Shown in pieces: positions 33,406 to 41,132 of a stretch of DNA of 64,000 nucleotides. The translations under genes were made by a program, and so were the position numbers. The notes under the pieces were generated by a model. That model ran no database searches, was not told the origin of the DNA, and saw nothing but the letters and a program-made list of their open reading frames with translations. Each line of letters begins with the position of its first letter. The stretch's first letter is position 1. The stretch spans positions 1-64,000 of the forward strand of contig NZ_CP063373.1 in assembly GCF_015160855.1 (NCBI RefSeq), read 5' to 3'. The stretch is from Streptomyces ferrugineus. Its GTDB lineage: Bacteria > Actinomycetota > Actinomycetes > Streptomycetales > Streptomycetaceae.

Positions 33406-34983
33406 TCATCGGTACGTCCCCGTGCCCACCAGATCCGGCAGCGGATTGACGAGGTCGCCGTTCGGGGACTGGCGTTGGGTGGCGGGGTCGGTGGGCCAGA
33501 CCGCGGGGCAGTGGGTGTTCTCGCGGGGGGTCTTGAGGGTGGTGAGGTAGGTGTCGATGGCGTCGCGGGCGCAGGGGCTGAGCCAGTAGTCGCCGTGGCC
33601 GACACCGTCGTAGGTGAGGAACACGGCCTCGCGGCCGATCTGGCGGGCCGCGTTGGAGGCCCAGGCGTGCGGGGTGGCCGGGTCGAAGCGGCTGTTGGTC
33701 AGCAGGATCGGCGGGGTGCCGTCGACGTCGAGCCCGCGCTGCGGGTTGGTCACCTCGGCCGGCCAGTTCTGGCAGCCGGTCTGGACCGTCCAGCCGAGTG
33801 TGCTGAAGCGGGTGACGGGGGCGCGGCGGGCGAGTTCGCGTTCGTGGCGGGCGAGGGTGGCGTACGAGGGGACGTCGAGGTCGTAGTCCTGGCACATCAC
33901 TGAGAGGAACGGGTATGGCGTCGGCTCGCCGTATCTGTCGAAGGACCGGGTCGCCGCGGGGGCCGTGGCGTCGAGGTCGGCGAGGGTCTGCGCGAAGTCG
34001 AACCAGGAGGCCGGGTCGTACATGTGGCGCAGGGCGAAGGCCTGGAGGTCCTGGGGGGTGACCGTCTGGGGCGGGTCGCCCGGCAGGACCAGGTCACCGG
34101 CCTCCGCGCGCTGGTACAGCGAGTCGAAGAGGGCGCGGGCGTCACCGTCGTGGATCGCGCAGGACGCCGTACGGGCGCACCAGTCGGCGAACTGGCCGTA
34201 CGACGACTCCACCGCGTCGGTCTCGGTCTTCTGGAAGGCCCAGTTGCCCAGGCTGTGGTCCATGTTGGAGTCGAGGGTCATCGCGCGGACGCGGTGCGGG
34301 TAGCGCTCAGCGTACTGCTGGCCGATCGCGGTGCCGTAGGAGACGCCGTAGTAGCTGATCCGCTTCTCGCCGAGGCCGGCGCGGATGGCGTCCATGTCGC
34401 GGACGACGCTGCCGGTGTCCATGTGGTCGGCCAGCGGGCCGGTGAGGTCGCGGCAGCTCTCGCCAAGCGCGCGGTTGGCCTCGCGCAGGGCGGCGAAGGA
34501 GGCCGGGCTGTCCGGGAAGAGCAGCGCTCCCTGGGCCTCGATCCGGTCCGCGTCGCACTTCAGCGGGTTGCTGCGGGCGACGCCGCGCGGATCGAAGCCC
34601 ACGATGTCGAACCGCGCCAGCAGTTCGGGCGAGAAGGAGTCGGGGGCGGTGAACGCGAAGTTCACGCCGGAGCCGCCCGGACCGCCCGGGTTGATCAGCA
34701 GCGAGCCGATCCGTCGCTCGGGGTCGGTGGCCCGGTGACGGGCGAGGGCCAGGTCGATGGTGGCACTGTGCGGCCGTCTCCAGTCGACGGGCACCTCGAC
34801 GGTGGCGCACTCGAATCCGCCCTGGCCGGAGGGGGATTCACAGGGTTCCCAGGATATTCGCTCGGGGGCGGCCACGGCGGCCGTCCCCGCGAGTAACTGT
34901 CCCAACAGGGTGGTGACCAGGGCGCCGACGGCCAGCTTCCCGCGCGCCTTCACGCGCGGAAGCAGTGGGGAGTTGGATGACAC
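33406..34983 (-). CDS. Secreted alpha/beta-hydrolase, tripeptidyl aminopeptidase type
   Basis: 525 residues. Signal peptide (LAVGALVTTLLGQLLAGTAA, then VAAPERI), then an alpha/beta hydrolase of the Streptomyces Tap/SlpD/SlpE group: oxyanion region INPGGPGGSG, GFDPRGVARSNPL, nucleophile Ser in YYGVSYGTAIGQQYAERYPH, acid Asp in NSRFDPATPHAWA and His in YDGVGHGDYWLSPCA. These enzymes remove tripeptides from the N-termini of secreted proteins. Start GTG 34983 has GGAGGG 6 nt upstream; the longer frame upstream has none. Six or more Cys in the mature part fit an extracellular enzyme. Confidence 0.92.
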   Translation of the reverse strand: MSSNSPLLPRVKARGKLAVGALVTTLLGQLLAGTAAVAAPERISWEPCESPSGQGGFECATVEVPVDWRRPHSATIDLALARHRATDPERRIGSLLINPGGPGGSGVNFAFTAPDSFSPELLARFDIVGFDPRGVARSNPLKCDADRIEAQGALLFPDSPASFAALREANRALGESCRDLTGPLADHMDTGSVVRDMDAIRAGLGEKRISYYGVSYGTAIGQQYAERYPHRVRAMTLDSNMDHSLGNWAFQKTETDAVESSYGQFADWCARTASCAIHDGDARALFDSLYQRAEAGDLVLPGDPPQTVTPQDLQAFALRHMYDPASWFDFAQTLADLDATAPAATRSFDRYGEPTPYPFLSVMCQDYDLDVPSYATLARHERELARRAPVTRFSTLGWTVQTGCQNWPAEVTNPQRGLDVDGTPPILLTNSRFDPATPHAWASNAARQIGREAVFLTYDGVGHGDYWLSPCARDAIDTYLTTLKTPRENTHCPAVWPTDPATQRQSPNGDLVNPLPDLVGTGTYR

Positions 34984-35069
34984 GTGCGTCCCTCCATGAA
35001 TCAGAAGTTCACAGATCGGATCACAGCATCGTTTCAACGCCCTTGTGAATCAAGGGATATGAGGGTCGA

Positions 35070-35960
35070 TCAGGACAGCAGTCGGGTCGTCGACGGGGTG
35101 ATGATCTCGTCGGTGAGCCACCGGGCGACGGCGACGGGGTACGGCGCCGGCAGTCCCAGGACGACGTGGCGGAAGCCGGCGTCGAGCGCCTCGCCGATGG
35201 CGGTGCGGGTGGCGGCGGGGCGGTCGTAGAAGACCGGCAGGTGGATCGAGCGGGTGATCGCGGCGGGGTCGCGGCCGAGCTCGGCGCAGTAGCGGTCCAG
35301 CAGGGCGCCGCGGCGGACGGCGTCGTCGATGTCGCCGCCGGGGATGTTCCACAGGCCGGCGTGCTCGGCGGCCACGCGCAGCGTCGCCGCCGAGCGTCCG
35401 CCGACGAGGATCGGCGGGTGGGGGCGCTGGACGGGCTTGGGGTTGCCGAACCCCCCGGTGAGGTGGTGGTGGGTGCCGTGGAAGTCGAACGGTTTCTGCT
35501 CCGTCCACAGCCGCCGGATCAGTGTGCAGGCTTCGGCGAGGCTTCCCACGGCGTGCTCGGTGTCGTGGAAGGGCAGGCCGTGGGCCTCGTACTCGCGCCG
35601 GGCCAGCGGGTGGCCGGGGCGGGAGCCGACGCCGATGCCGAAGTCGAGCCATCCGCCGGACACGATGTCGACGGTCGCGGCGATCTTGGCCAGCAGCGCG
35701 GGCGGCCGGAACCGGTTGCTGGTCACCAGGACGCCGAGGCGGAGCCGGCGGGTGTGGGCGGCCAGCGCCGTGAGCAGCGTCCAGCCCTCGTAGGTGGGTC
35801 CGAGCGGGTCGCCGGCGATCGGCATCAGGTGGTCGAACAGCCACGCGTGCTCGATCTCGGGGATCGCGTCCGCCTCGCGCCAGACGCGCAGGACGTCGTC
35901 GTAGCCGACCTGCATCGGCGCGGTCATGATGCCGAAGGCGGGGTGGAGTGGGTCCGGCAT
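35070..35960 (-). CDS. LLM-class flavin-dependent oxidoreductase
   Basis: 296 residues of a luciferase-like TIM barrel: AWLFDHLMPIAGDPLGPTYE, RLRLGVLVTSNRFRPPALLA, VDIVSGGWLDFGIGVGSRPG and RPHPPILVGGRSAATLRVAA are the standard blocks of F420- or FMN-dependent members. The substrate is unknown. ATG 35960 has GAGGACT upstream; a long frame continuing further upstream is fortuitous. It is followed in the same direction as the aldo/keto reductase, 23 bp apart, so both are probably one operon controlled by the divergent TetR gene. Confidence 0.88.
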   Translation of the reverse strand: MPDPLHPAFGIMTAPMQVGYDDVLRVWREADAIPEIEHAWLFDHLMPIAGDPLGPTYEGWTLLTALAAHTRRLRLGVLVTSNRFRPPALLAKIAATVDIVSGGWLDFGIGVGSRPGHPLARREYEAHGLPFHDTEHAVGSLAEACTLIRRLWTEQKPFDFHGTHHHLTGGFGNPKPVQRPHPPILVGGRSAATLRVAAEHAGLWNIPGGDIDDAVRRGALLDRYCAELGRDPAAITRSIHLPVFYDRPAATRTAIGEALDAGFRHVVLGLPAPYPVAVARWLTDEIITPSTTRLLS

Positions 35961-35983
35961 GGAGTCCTCGTCTCCCTCGGGCG

Positions 35984-37006
35984 TCAGCGGCGGCGGCGCA
36001 GCGACGGGTCGAGCAGTGACGGCGGGGTGTCGTGCTTCTCGTGGGGTGCGAGGTCGGTGCCGGGGGCGACGATCGCGTCGATGGCGTCGAGTACGTCGGC
36101 GGAGAGCACCGTGTCCGCGGCCGCGAGCTGCGCCCGGAGGTGGTCCGGTGTGCGGGGGCCGATGAGGGCGCTGGTCACGGCGGGGTGCGCGGTCACGAAA
36201 CCGAGGGCGAGCTGGATCAGGGTCAGGCCGGCCTCGTCGGCGACCCCGGCCAGTTGCTCGACGGCGTCGAGCCTGGTCCGGTTGGCGGGGAGGGTGAGGT
36301 CGAAGCGGTCCGGCATGAAGGTGGAGCGGCTGGTGGTGACGGCCCGGCCCGCGCGGACCGCGCCGGACAGCCAGCCCGAGGCCAGCGGGCTCCACACCAG
36401 CACCCCGAGCCCGTACTGCTCGGTCACGGGCAGGACGTGGGTCTCGATCCCGCGCTGCAGGATCGAGTAGCTGGGCTGTTCGGTGACGTAGCGGCTCAGA
36501 TGACGCTCGCGGGCCGCCCACTGGGCCTGCACGATGCGGTGTGCGGGGAAGGTCGAGGAGCCGAAGTAGCGGATCTTTCCCGCGCGTTGCAGATCGGTGA
36601 GCGCCGACAGGGTCTCCTCGTCGTCGGTGCTCGGGTCCCATCGGTGGATCTGGTACAGGTCGACGTGGTCGACGCCGAGGCGGCGCAGGCTGTCGTCCAG
36701 GGCGGTGACCAGCCAGCGGCGCGAGCCGCCCCGGTGGTTGCGCTCCTCGCCCATCGGCATGGACGCCTTCGTGGCCAGCACGATGTCATCGCGGCGGCCG
36801 GCGATGGCCTTGCCGACCATCTCCTCCGACTCTCCGGCGCCGTACATGTCGGCGGTGTCGATGAGGTTGATCCCGCCCTCGAGAGCGGCGTCGACGAGGG
36901 CGGTGGCCTCCTCCTGGGTGGTGCGCCCGATCCGGCCGAAGTTCATCGCGCCGAGCGCGAGGGCGCTGACCTGTACACCGGTGCGGCCCAGGGTGCGGTA
37001 CTGCAT
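35984..37006 (-). CDS. Aldo/keto reductase
   Basis: 340 residues. The family tetrad is visible: Asp in NLIDTADMYGAGESEEMVGK with Tyr four to five residues on, Lys in VLATKASMPMGE, His in LYQIHRWDPST. The N-terminus MQYRTLGRTGVQVSALALG and the NADPH-loop region near 230-310 (ALIGPRTPDHLRAQLAA) fit the YdbC/Tas-like branch. It reduces aldehydes or ketones with NADPH; substrate unknown. ATG 37006 has GGGGAGA 7 nt upstream. It faces the TetR gene across twin palindromes. Confidence 0.93.
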   Translation of the reverse strand: MQYRTLGRTGVQVSALALGAMNFGRIGRTTQEEATALVDAALEGGINLIDTADMYGAGESEEMVGKAIAGRRDDIVLATKASMPMGEERNHRGGSRRWLVTALDDSLRRLGVDHVDLYQIHRWDPSTDDEETLSALTDLQRAGKIRYFGSSTFPAHRIVQAQWAARERHLSRYVTEQPSYSILQRGIETHVLPVTEQYGLGVLVWSPLASGWLSGAVRAGRAVTTSRSTFMPDRFDLTLPANRTRLDAVEQLAGVADEAGLTLIQLALGFVTAHPAVTSALIGPRTPDHLRAQLAAADTVLSADVLDAIDAIVAPGTDLAPHEKHDTPPSLLDPSLRRRR

Positions 37007-37029
37007 GACCGTATCTCCCCACAATCAAG

Positions 37030-37070
37030 CGGAACACTGTTCCGGATTGACGATACGGAACGCTGTTCCG
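37030..37070. promoter_or_regulatory. Twin palindromic TetR operators
   Basis: CGGAACACTGTTCCG at 37030-37044 and CGGAACGCTGTTCCG at 37056-37070 are palindromes that differ only at one base near the centre, with centres 26 bp apart. They lie 24-64 bp upstream of the reductase start and before the divergent TetR gene, the normal place for TetR autoregulation. Confidence 0.8.
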
Positions 37071-37169
37071 TTTTGGCAAGCGCGATGGCGTACCGTGAGA
37101 GCGCAGCGTGCGGGCGCAGGTGTGACGGCACACGTGAGGGCACAGCGTGAGGGCACAGGGAGTGGCTCG

Positions 37170-37757
37170 GTGAAGGACGACGAGGGCGCTGGGTGCACGG
37201 CCGCGCCCAAGCGCAAGGACGCCCGGCGCAACCAGCAGACCTTGCTCGACGCGGCCGCAGCGGTGTTCGTCGCGAAGGGCGTGGACGCGCCGGTGCGCGA
37301 CATCGCGGCCGAGGCCGGCGTCGGACTGGGCACGATCTACCGGCACTTCCCGACGCGCGCGGATCTCATCATCGCCGTCTACCGGCACCAGGTCGACGCC
37401 TGCGCCGAGGCCGGGCCGGCCCTGCTGACGACGAGCGCGACCCCGTACGCCGCGCTACGGCAGTGGATCGACCTCTTCGTCGACTTCCTGGTCACCAAGC
37501 ACGGACTGGCCGCCGTGCTGCGGTCCGACAGCGCCGGCTTCGACGCCCTGCACGCCTACTTCCTCGACCGCCTCGTGCCCGTGTGCGCCCAACTGCTCGA
37601 AGCGGCCACCGCCGCCGGCGAGATCCGCCCCGGCATCGAGGCCTACGAGCTGATGCGCGGCGTCGGGAACCTCTGCGTCGGCGCGGACAGCGACCCCCGC
37701 TACGACGCACGCCGACTGGTGGAACTCCTCGTCGCGGGCCTGCGCCGGGGGCACTGA
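37170..37757 (+). CDS. TetR-family regulator
   Basis: 195 residues. The N-terminal DNA-binding domain reads RRNQQTLLDAAAAVFVAKGV, then VRDIAAEAGVGLGTIYRHFP and TRADLIIAVYRH, the classic TetR helix-turn-helix. The C-terminal domain (residues 75-195) is of the TetR_C_33-like type (VLRSDSAGFDALHAYFLDRL). GTG 37170 is chosen with GGGAG about 9 nt upstream; longer frames cross the operator region. It probably represses itself and the divergent aldo/keto reductase and LLM oxidoreductase genes through the twin palindromes. Confidence 0.92.
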   Translation: MKDDEGAGCTAAPKRKDARRNQQTLLDAAAAVFVAKGVDAPVRDIAAEAGVGLGTIYRHFPTRADLIIAVYRHQVDACAEAGPALLTTSATPYAALRQWIDLFVDFLVTKHGLAAVLRSDSAGFDALHAYFLDRLVPVCAQLLEAATAAGEIRPGIEAYELMRGVGNLCVGADSDPRYDARRLVELLVAGLRRGH

Positions 37758-37791
37758 CAGCCGAGCCGATGAAACTTCGTGTGCAGGTGTG

Positions 37792-37870
37792 TTGACCTCT
37801 GTTCGGATCGTCTTCTAGCTTGCGGGAGCCAACCGACGACCTGTCGGCCCATGTTCGAGATTTCGCGAAC
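37792..37870 (+). promoter_or_regulatory. Cellulase promoter and imperfect operator
   Basis: TTGACC (37792-37797) and TAGCTT (37816-37821) with an 18-bp spacer look like a vegetative promoter about 75 bp before the cellulase start. An imperfect inverted repeat GTTCGaGA/TTTCGCGAAC at 37853-37870, between promoter and start, may bind a sugar-responsive repressor. It is not the CebR palindrome. Confidence 0.45.
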
Positions 37871-37893
37871 ACGCCTGCTCGGAAGGGGATGTC

Positions 37894-38919
37894 GTGCCAC
37901 GAGAGAACCAACGCCGGACAGCCTGCCTCGGTGCGTTGCTGGCCTGCGTCACGGCATTCGGGGGCACGCTCGCCACCCCCGCGTCCGCGTACGGCCACAC
38001 CCCGGTGCCGCCCGTCAGCGACTTCCGCGGGGTCAACTGGGCCGACCCGCGTGACAACTTCGCCGACGACGAGGTCGTGCCCTCGGGGCTGTCCACCTCC
38101 GACGGCTACGCCACCACCTACGCCAAGTCCGAGGCGATCATCGGCGGGTTCGCCGAGCTGGGCGCCAACACGGTCCGGCTGCCGGTCAACCCGTCCTCCG
38201 TCAACGGCCCCTTCTGGAAGGCGTACCGGGGCGCGATCGACGCCGCCACCGACCAGGGGTTCAAGGTCATCCTGGGCTACTGGGAGGCCGACGACGCCAA
38301 GGACGGCAGGATCGACGACCGGGCCGACTGGAACCGGATGTGGGCACGGATCACCTCCGCCTACGCGCGCGACTCCAAGGTGTACTTCGAGCCGATGAAC
38401 GAGCCGTTCGGCTACACCTCCCAGGAGTGGCGCGACATCGCCGCGCGGTGGGTGACCGGCCACCGCTTCGTGCCCCGCGACCGGATCCTCATCGGCGGGA
38501 TCAAGTACAGCGAGGACGTCAAGCCCGTGTGCGCCGACCGCCGGCTCGACGGCACCCGGCTGGCACTGCACAACTACGGCTTCTGGCACACCGACTGGAC
38601 CAGCTACGACCAGTGGAAGCAGGACTTCAAGGAGCGCATCGGCGGCTGTGCCTCGCGCACCGTCCTGGACGAGTTCGGCGCCACCATGACCTCCGGCCTG
38701 AACTACAACGGCCCGGTCGACGGCTCCCACGAGATCGCCTACATCCAGGCCGCCACCGACACCATCCGCGAACTGGGCCTGGGCTCGGTCTACTGGCCCG
38801 GCCTGCGCGACGGCGACACCTACTCCCTCACCACCCTCCAGGGCACGGGCACCGACCTCACCCTGAAGGTGAACAACCAGAGCGGACTGGACCGCCTGCA
38901 CTGGGCCTGGCGGCAGTAG
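37894..38919 (+). CDS. Secreted GH5-type endoglucanase (cellulase)
   Basis: 341 residues. A signal peptide (LGALLACVTAFGGTLATPAS, cleavage near ASA-YGH) precedes a glycoside hydrolase family 5 barrel: FRGVNWADPRDNF at the start, TVRLPVNP, the acid/base Glu in YFEPMNEPFG, and the nucleophile Glu in TVLDEFGATM, with SVYWPGLRDGD near the end. It should hydrolyse beta-1,4-glucan or a related glycan outside the cell. No carbohydrate-binding module is attached. GTG 37894 has AAGGGGAT upstream. Alone in its transcription unit; a 7-bp stem follows the stop. Confidence 0.9.
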   Translation: MPRENQRRTACLGALLACVTAFGGTLATPASAYGHTPVPPVSDFRGVNWADPRDNFADDEVVPSGLSTSDGYATTYAKSEAIIGGFAELGANTVRLPVNPSSVNGPFWKAYRGAIDAATDQGFKVILGYWEADDAKDGRIDDRADWNRMWARITSAYARDSKVYFEPMNEPFGYTSQEWRDIAARWVTGHRFVPRDRILIGGIKYSEDVKPVCADRRLDGTRLALHNYGFWHTDWTSYDQWKQDFKERIGGCASRTVLDEFGATMTSGLNYNGPVDGSHEIAYIQAATDTIRELGLGSVYWPGLRDGDTYSLTTLQGTGTDLTLKVNNQSGLDRLHWAWRQ

Positions 38920-38925
38920 GGCGGT

Positions 38926-38960
38926 AGCCGGGAGCGGCCAACGCCGTTTCCGGCCCGGCT
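38926..38960 (+). terminator. Possible terminator after the cellulase
   Basis: AGCCGGG (38926-38932) can pair with CCCGGCT (38954-38960), seven bases after the stop; inner GGCC/GGCC-type pairing adds some stability. Confidence 0.4.
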
Positions 38961-39019
38961 CACGGGGAACCCGGGGTGCCACGTCATCGAGAGCTGGATG
39001 AGAGAGAAGCTGAAACGCC

Positions 39020-39199
39020 GTGACCGCGCGCACCGCCCAACGAGAAACCCTGAAGGTGCCGGATACCGGCTGGACCAAGGCCCGTCAGCTGCGCCGCAAG
39101 ACGATCCGCACCTGCGTCGCAGCCGTTGAGGACGACAGAAAATCCCCGCCCTCGGCCCATACCAGCGCCGAGTGGAACATCGTGCGGGGCGAGGACTGA
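39020..39199 (+). CDS. Small hypothetical ORF upstream of a methyltransferase
   Basis: GTG to TGA encodes 59 residues (TARTAQRETLKVPDTGWTKA ... SAEWNIVRGED). Codon choice has the high third-position GC of real genes in most of its length and it ends 12 bp before the methyltransferase GTG. No family is recognised. The ribosome site (GAGAGAAG) is weak. It could equally be a leader sequence; low confidence. Confidence 0.3.
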   Translation: MTARTAQRETLKVPDTGWTKARQLRRKTIRTCVAAVEDDRKSPPSAHTSAEWNIVRGED

Positions 39200-39210
39200 G
39201 GAACACCGCC

Positions 39211-39888
39211 GTGGCGACCGAAGCCCTCAGCGCCTCCGTCCGGCTCCGCTGCTGGGTCCCACGGGGGGTCTATCCCCCGCAGACCGACACCCGGCTGCTG
39301 GGCCGGGCACTGCGCCGCGAGGGTGTCACGGCCGGGGCGGACGTACTGGACCTGGGCACCGGAAGCGGGATCCTCGCCGTGCAGGCGGCCCGCCTCGGCG
39401 CGCGGGTCACCGCGGTCGACATCTCCTGGCGGGCGCTCGCCGCCGCCTGGCTGAACGCCCTGCTGAACGGCCGGACGCTGCGGGTGCGCCACGGTGACCT
39501 GGCGGCCGCCGTGCCCCGCCGCCGCTTCGACCTGGTGCTGGCCAACCCGCCCTATGTGCCCGCCCCCGGCCCCGTGCCGCCCCGCGGCCGCGCCAGGGCG
39601 TGGGACGCCGGGACCGACGGGCGGCTGCTGATCGACCGGATCTGTGACACCGCGCCCACGTTCCTGCGGCCGTCGGGGACGCTGCTGATCGTGCACTCGC
39701 ACCTGTGCGGCATCGGCGCCACGCTGGCCCGCCTGGAGCACGCCGGTCTGCACGCGGAGGTCGTCGACCGCACCCGGCTGCCCTTCGGCCATGTCCTGCG
39801 CTCACGGCTCGCCTGGCTGCGCGAGCAGAGGCTGCCGGCCGGCACCACGACGGAGGAGCTGGTGGTGTTCCGTGGTGAGTTCTGCTGA
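39211..39888 (+). CDS. HemK-like class I SAM methyltransferase
   Basis: 225 residues. VLDLGTGSGILAVQAARLGA (SAM-binding glycine loop) and RFDLVLANPPYVPAPG, with the NPPY motif that marks N-methyltransferases acting on amide or amino groups (HemK/PrmC, RsmC, DNA adenine types). It lacks the N-terminal helical domain of PrmC, so the target is not the release factors; a small-molecule, rRNA or peptide amide is possible. GTG 39211 has GAGGA 7 nt upstream. The CDGSH gene begins inside its last codons (overlap 14 bp), linking them in one operon. Confidence 0.85.
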   Translation: MATEALSASVRLRCWVPRGVYPPQTDTRLLGRALRREGVTAGADVLDLGTGSGILAVQAARLGARVTAVDISWRALAAAWLNALLNGRTLRVRHGDLAAAVPRRRFDLVLANPPYVPAPGPVPPRGRARAWDAGTDGRLLIDRICDTAPTFLRPSGTLLIVHSHLCGIGATLARLEHAGLHAEVVDRTRLPFGHVLRSRLAWLREQRLPAGTTTEELVVFRGEFC

Positions 39889-40093
39889 ACGCCCGCGCCG
39901 TGTCCGCGTCCAGCGCGACGGACCCCTCCTCATCGAAGGGCCCGTCGAAGTGGTGGGCGAGAACGGCGAGGTGACGGCCTCCCGGCGGTTCACGGTGGCC
40001 ATCTGCACCTGCCGCCGCAGCCGTACGTTTCCCTGGTGCGACACCAGCCATCGCCGCTGCGGCAGGCGATCCGGCACGGGCCGGCCCGGATGA
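39875..40093 (+). CDS. CDGSH-type 2Fe-2S protein (mitoNEET-like)
   Basis: 72 residues. The defining cluster motif C-x-C-x2-[ST]-x3-P-x-C-[DE]-x2-H is present as CTCRRSRTFPWCDTSH, which binds a labile 2Fe-2S cluster with three Cys and one His. The N-terminal half (RVQRDGPLLIEGPVEVVGEN) is the usual beta-rich lead. GTG 39875 and the adjacent GTG 39872 are both possible starts. It overlaps the methyltransferase upstream and the heme-oxygenase-like gene downstream (ATGA), so it is probably the electron or cluster donor for that enzyme (inference from position). Confidence 0.92.
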   Translation: MSSAERPRRVRVQRDGPLLIEGPVEVVGENGEVTASRRFTVAICTCRRSRTFPWCDTSHRRCGRRSGTGRPG

Positions 40094-41097
40094 ACCACCC
40101 CGGACCACCGCCGCTGCCCGAGCCGCGCGGCGCCCTCTCCGCCGCCGTGACCGCGCTGCTGCGGGGGTCGGACTCTGGAAGCGTTCCCTCGCCGGCGAAC
40201 TGCTCACCGTACGGCGACGACCTGCACCTCGCCCTCTATGTCCTGTACGAGCTGCACTATCAGGGCTTCGCGGGCGTGCCCGACGACCTCGAGTGGGACA
40301 GCGGCCTGCTGGCGTACCGGCGCACGATCGAGGACCGCTTCCTGGGCGCGCTGCGCCGGGACGTGCCGGTCGACGCCACCGACACGGCACGGCAGGCGCT
40401 CGACGAGCTGCAGGCCGAGCCGGTGCACGGCGCCGGCAGCGTCTCGCACTTCCTGCGGGACGAAGGAAACCTGCGGCGGCTGCGTGAATACGCGGCGCTG
40501 CGCTCGCTGTACCACCTCAAGGAGGCCGACCCGCACGCCTGGGTGCTGCCCCGGCTGCGCGGGCGGGCCAAGGCGGCCATGGTCGCCGTGGAGTTCGACG
40601 AGTTCGGGGCGGGCCGCACCGAGGACATCCACGCGCAGCTGTTCGCCGACCTCATGGCGGACCTCGGGCTGGACACGGCGTACGGGCACTACGTCGACGC
40701 CGCCCCGGCCGAGGCGCTGGCCACCGTCAATCTGATGTCCCTGCTCGGTCTGCGCCGGGCACTGCGCGCGGCGCTCGTCGGGCACTTCGCCGCCGTCGAG
40801 GTGACCTCGTCCCCGGCCTCGCGCCGCCTCGCCGAGGCGCTGCGGCGGGTGGGGGCGGGCCCGGCGGCCGTGCGGTTCTACGACGAGCACGTGACGGCGG
40901 ACGCGGTGCACGAGCAGGTCGTACGGCACGATGTCGTCGGCGGGCTGCTGGCGGACGAACCGCAGCTGGAGGGCGACGTGGTGTTCGGCATCCGCGCGAC
41001 CACCCACCTCGAGGACCGCCTGGCGGCGGAGCTGCTCGATGCCTGGCGCGGCGGCGGGAGTGCGCTGCGCGTCCCGGCGCTCACATCCCGTTCCTGA
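40090..41097 (+). CDS. Heme-oxygenase-like iron-dependent redox enzyme
   Basis: 335 residues, all-helical. LALYVLYELHYQGFAGVPDD and VAVEFDEFGAGRTEDIHAQL supply the E-x-x-H-type ligands expected for heme-oxygenase-like di-iron oxidases (iron-containing redox enzyme family, TENA/HO superfamily). A later VHEQVVRHDVVGGLL supplies further His residues. Such enzymes perform N-oxygenation, C-C cleavage or desaturation in natural-product pathways. Here the only partners are a CDGSH protein and a methyltransferase; no biosynthetic cluster is seen. ATG 40090 overlaps the CDGSH stop (ATGA). Confidence 0.85.
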   Translation: MNHPGPPPLPEPRGALSAAVTALLRGSDSGSVPSPANCSPYGDDLHLALYVLYELHYQGFAGVPDDLEWDSGLLAYRRTIEDRFLGALRRDVPVDATDTARQALDELQAEPVHGAGSVSHFLRDEGNLRRLREYAALRSLYHLKEADPHAWVLPRLRGRAKAAMVAVEFDEFGAGRTEDIHAQLFADLMADLGLDTAYGHYVDAAPAEALATVNLMSLLGLRRALRAALVGHFAAVEVTSSPASRRLAEALRRVGAGPAAVRFYDEHVTADAVHEQVVRHDVVGGLLADEPQLEGDVVFGIRATTHLEDRLAAELLDAWRGGGSALRVPALTSRS

Positions 41098-41132
41098 CGC
41101 ATTACTTCTACCGGTCGGGGTACTTCGGGTCC

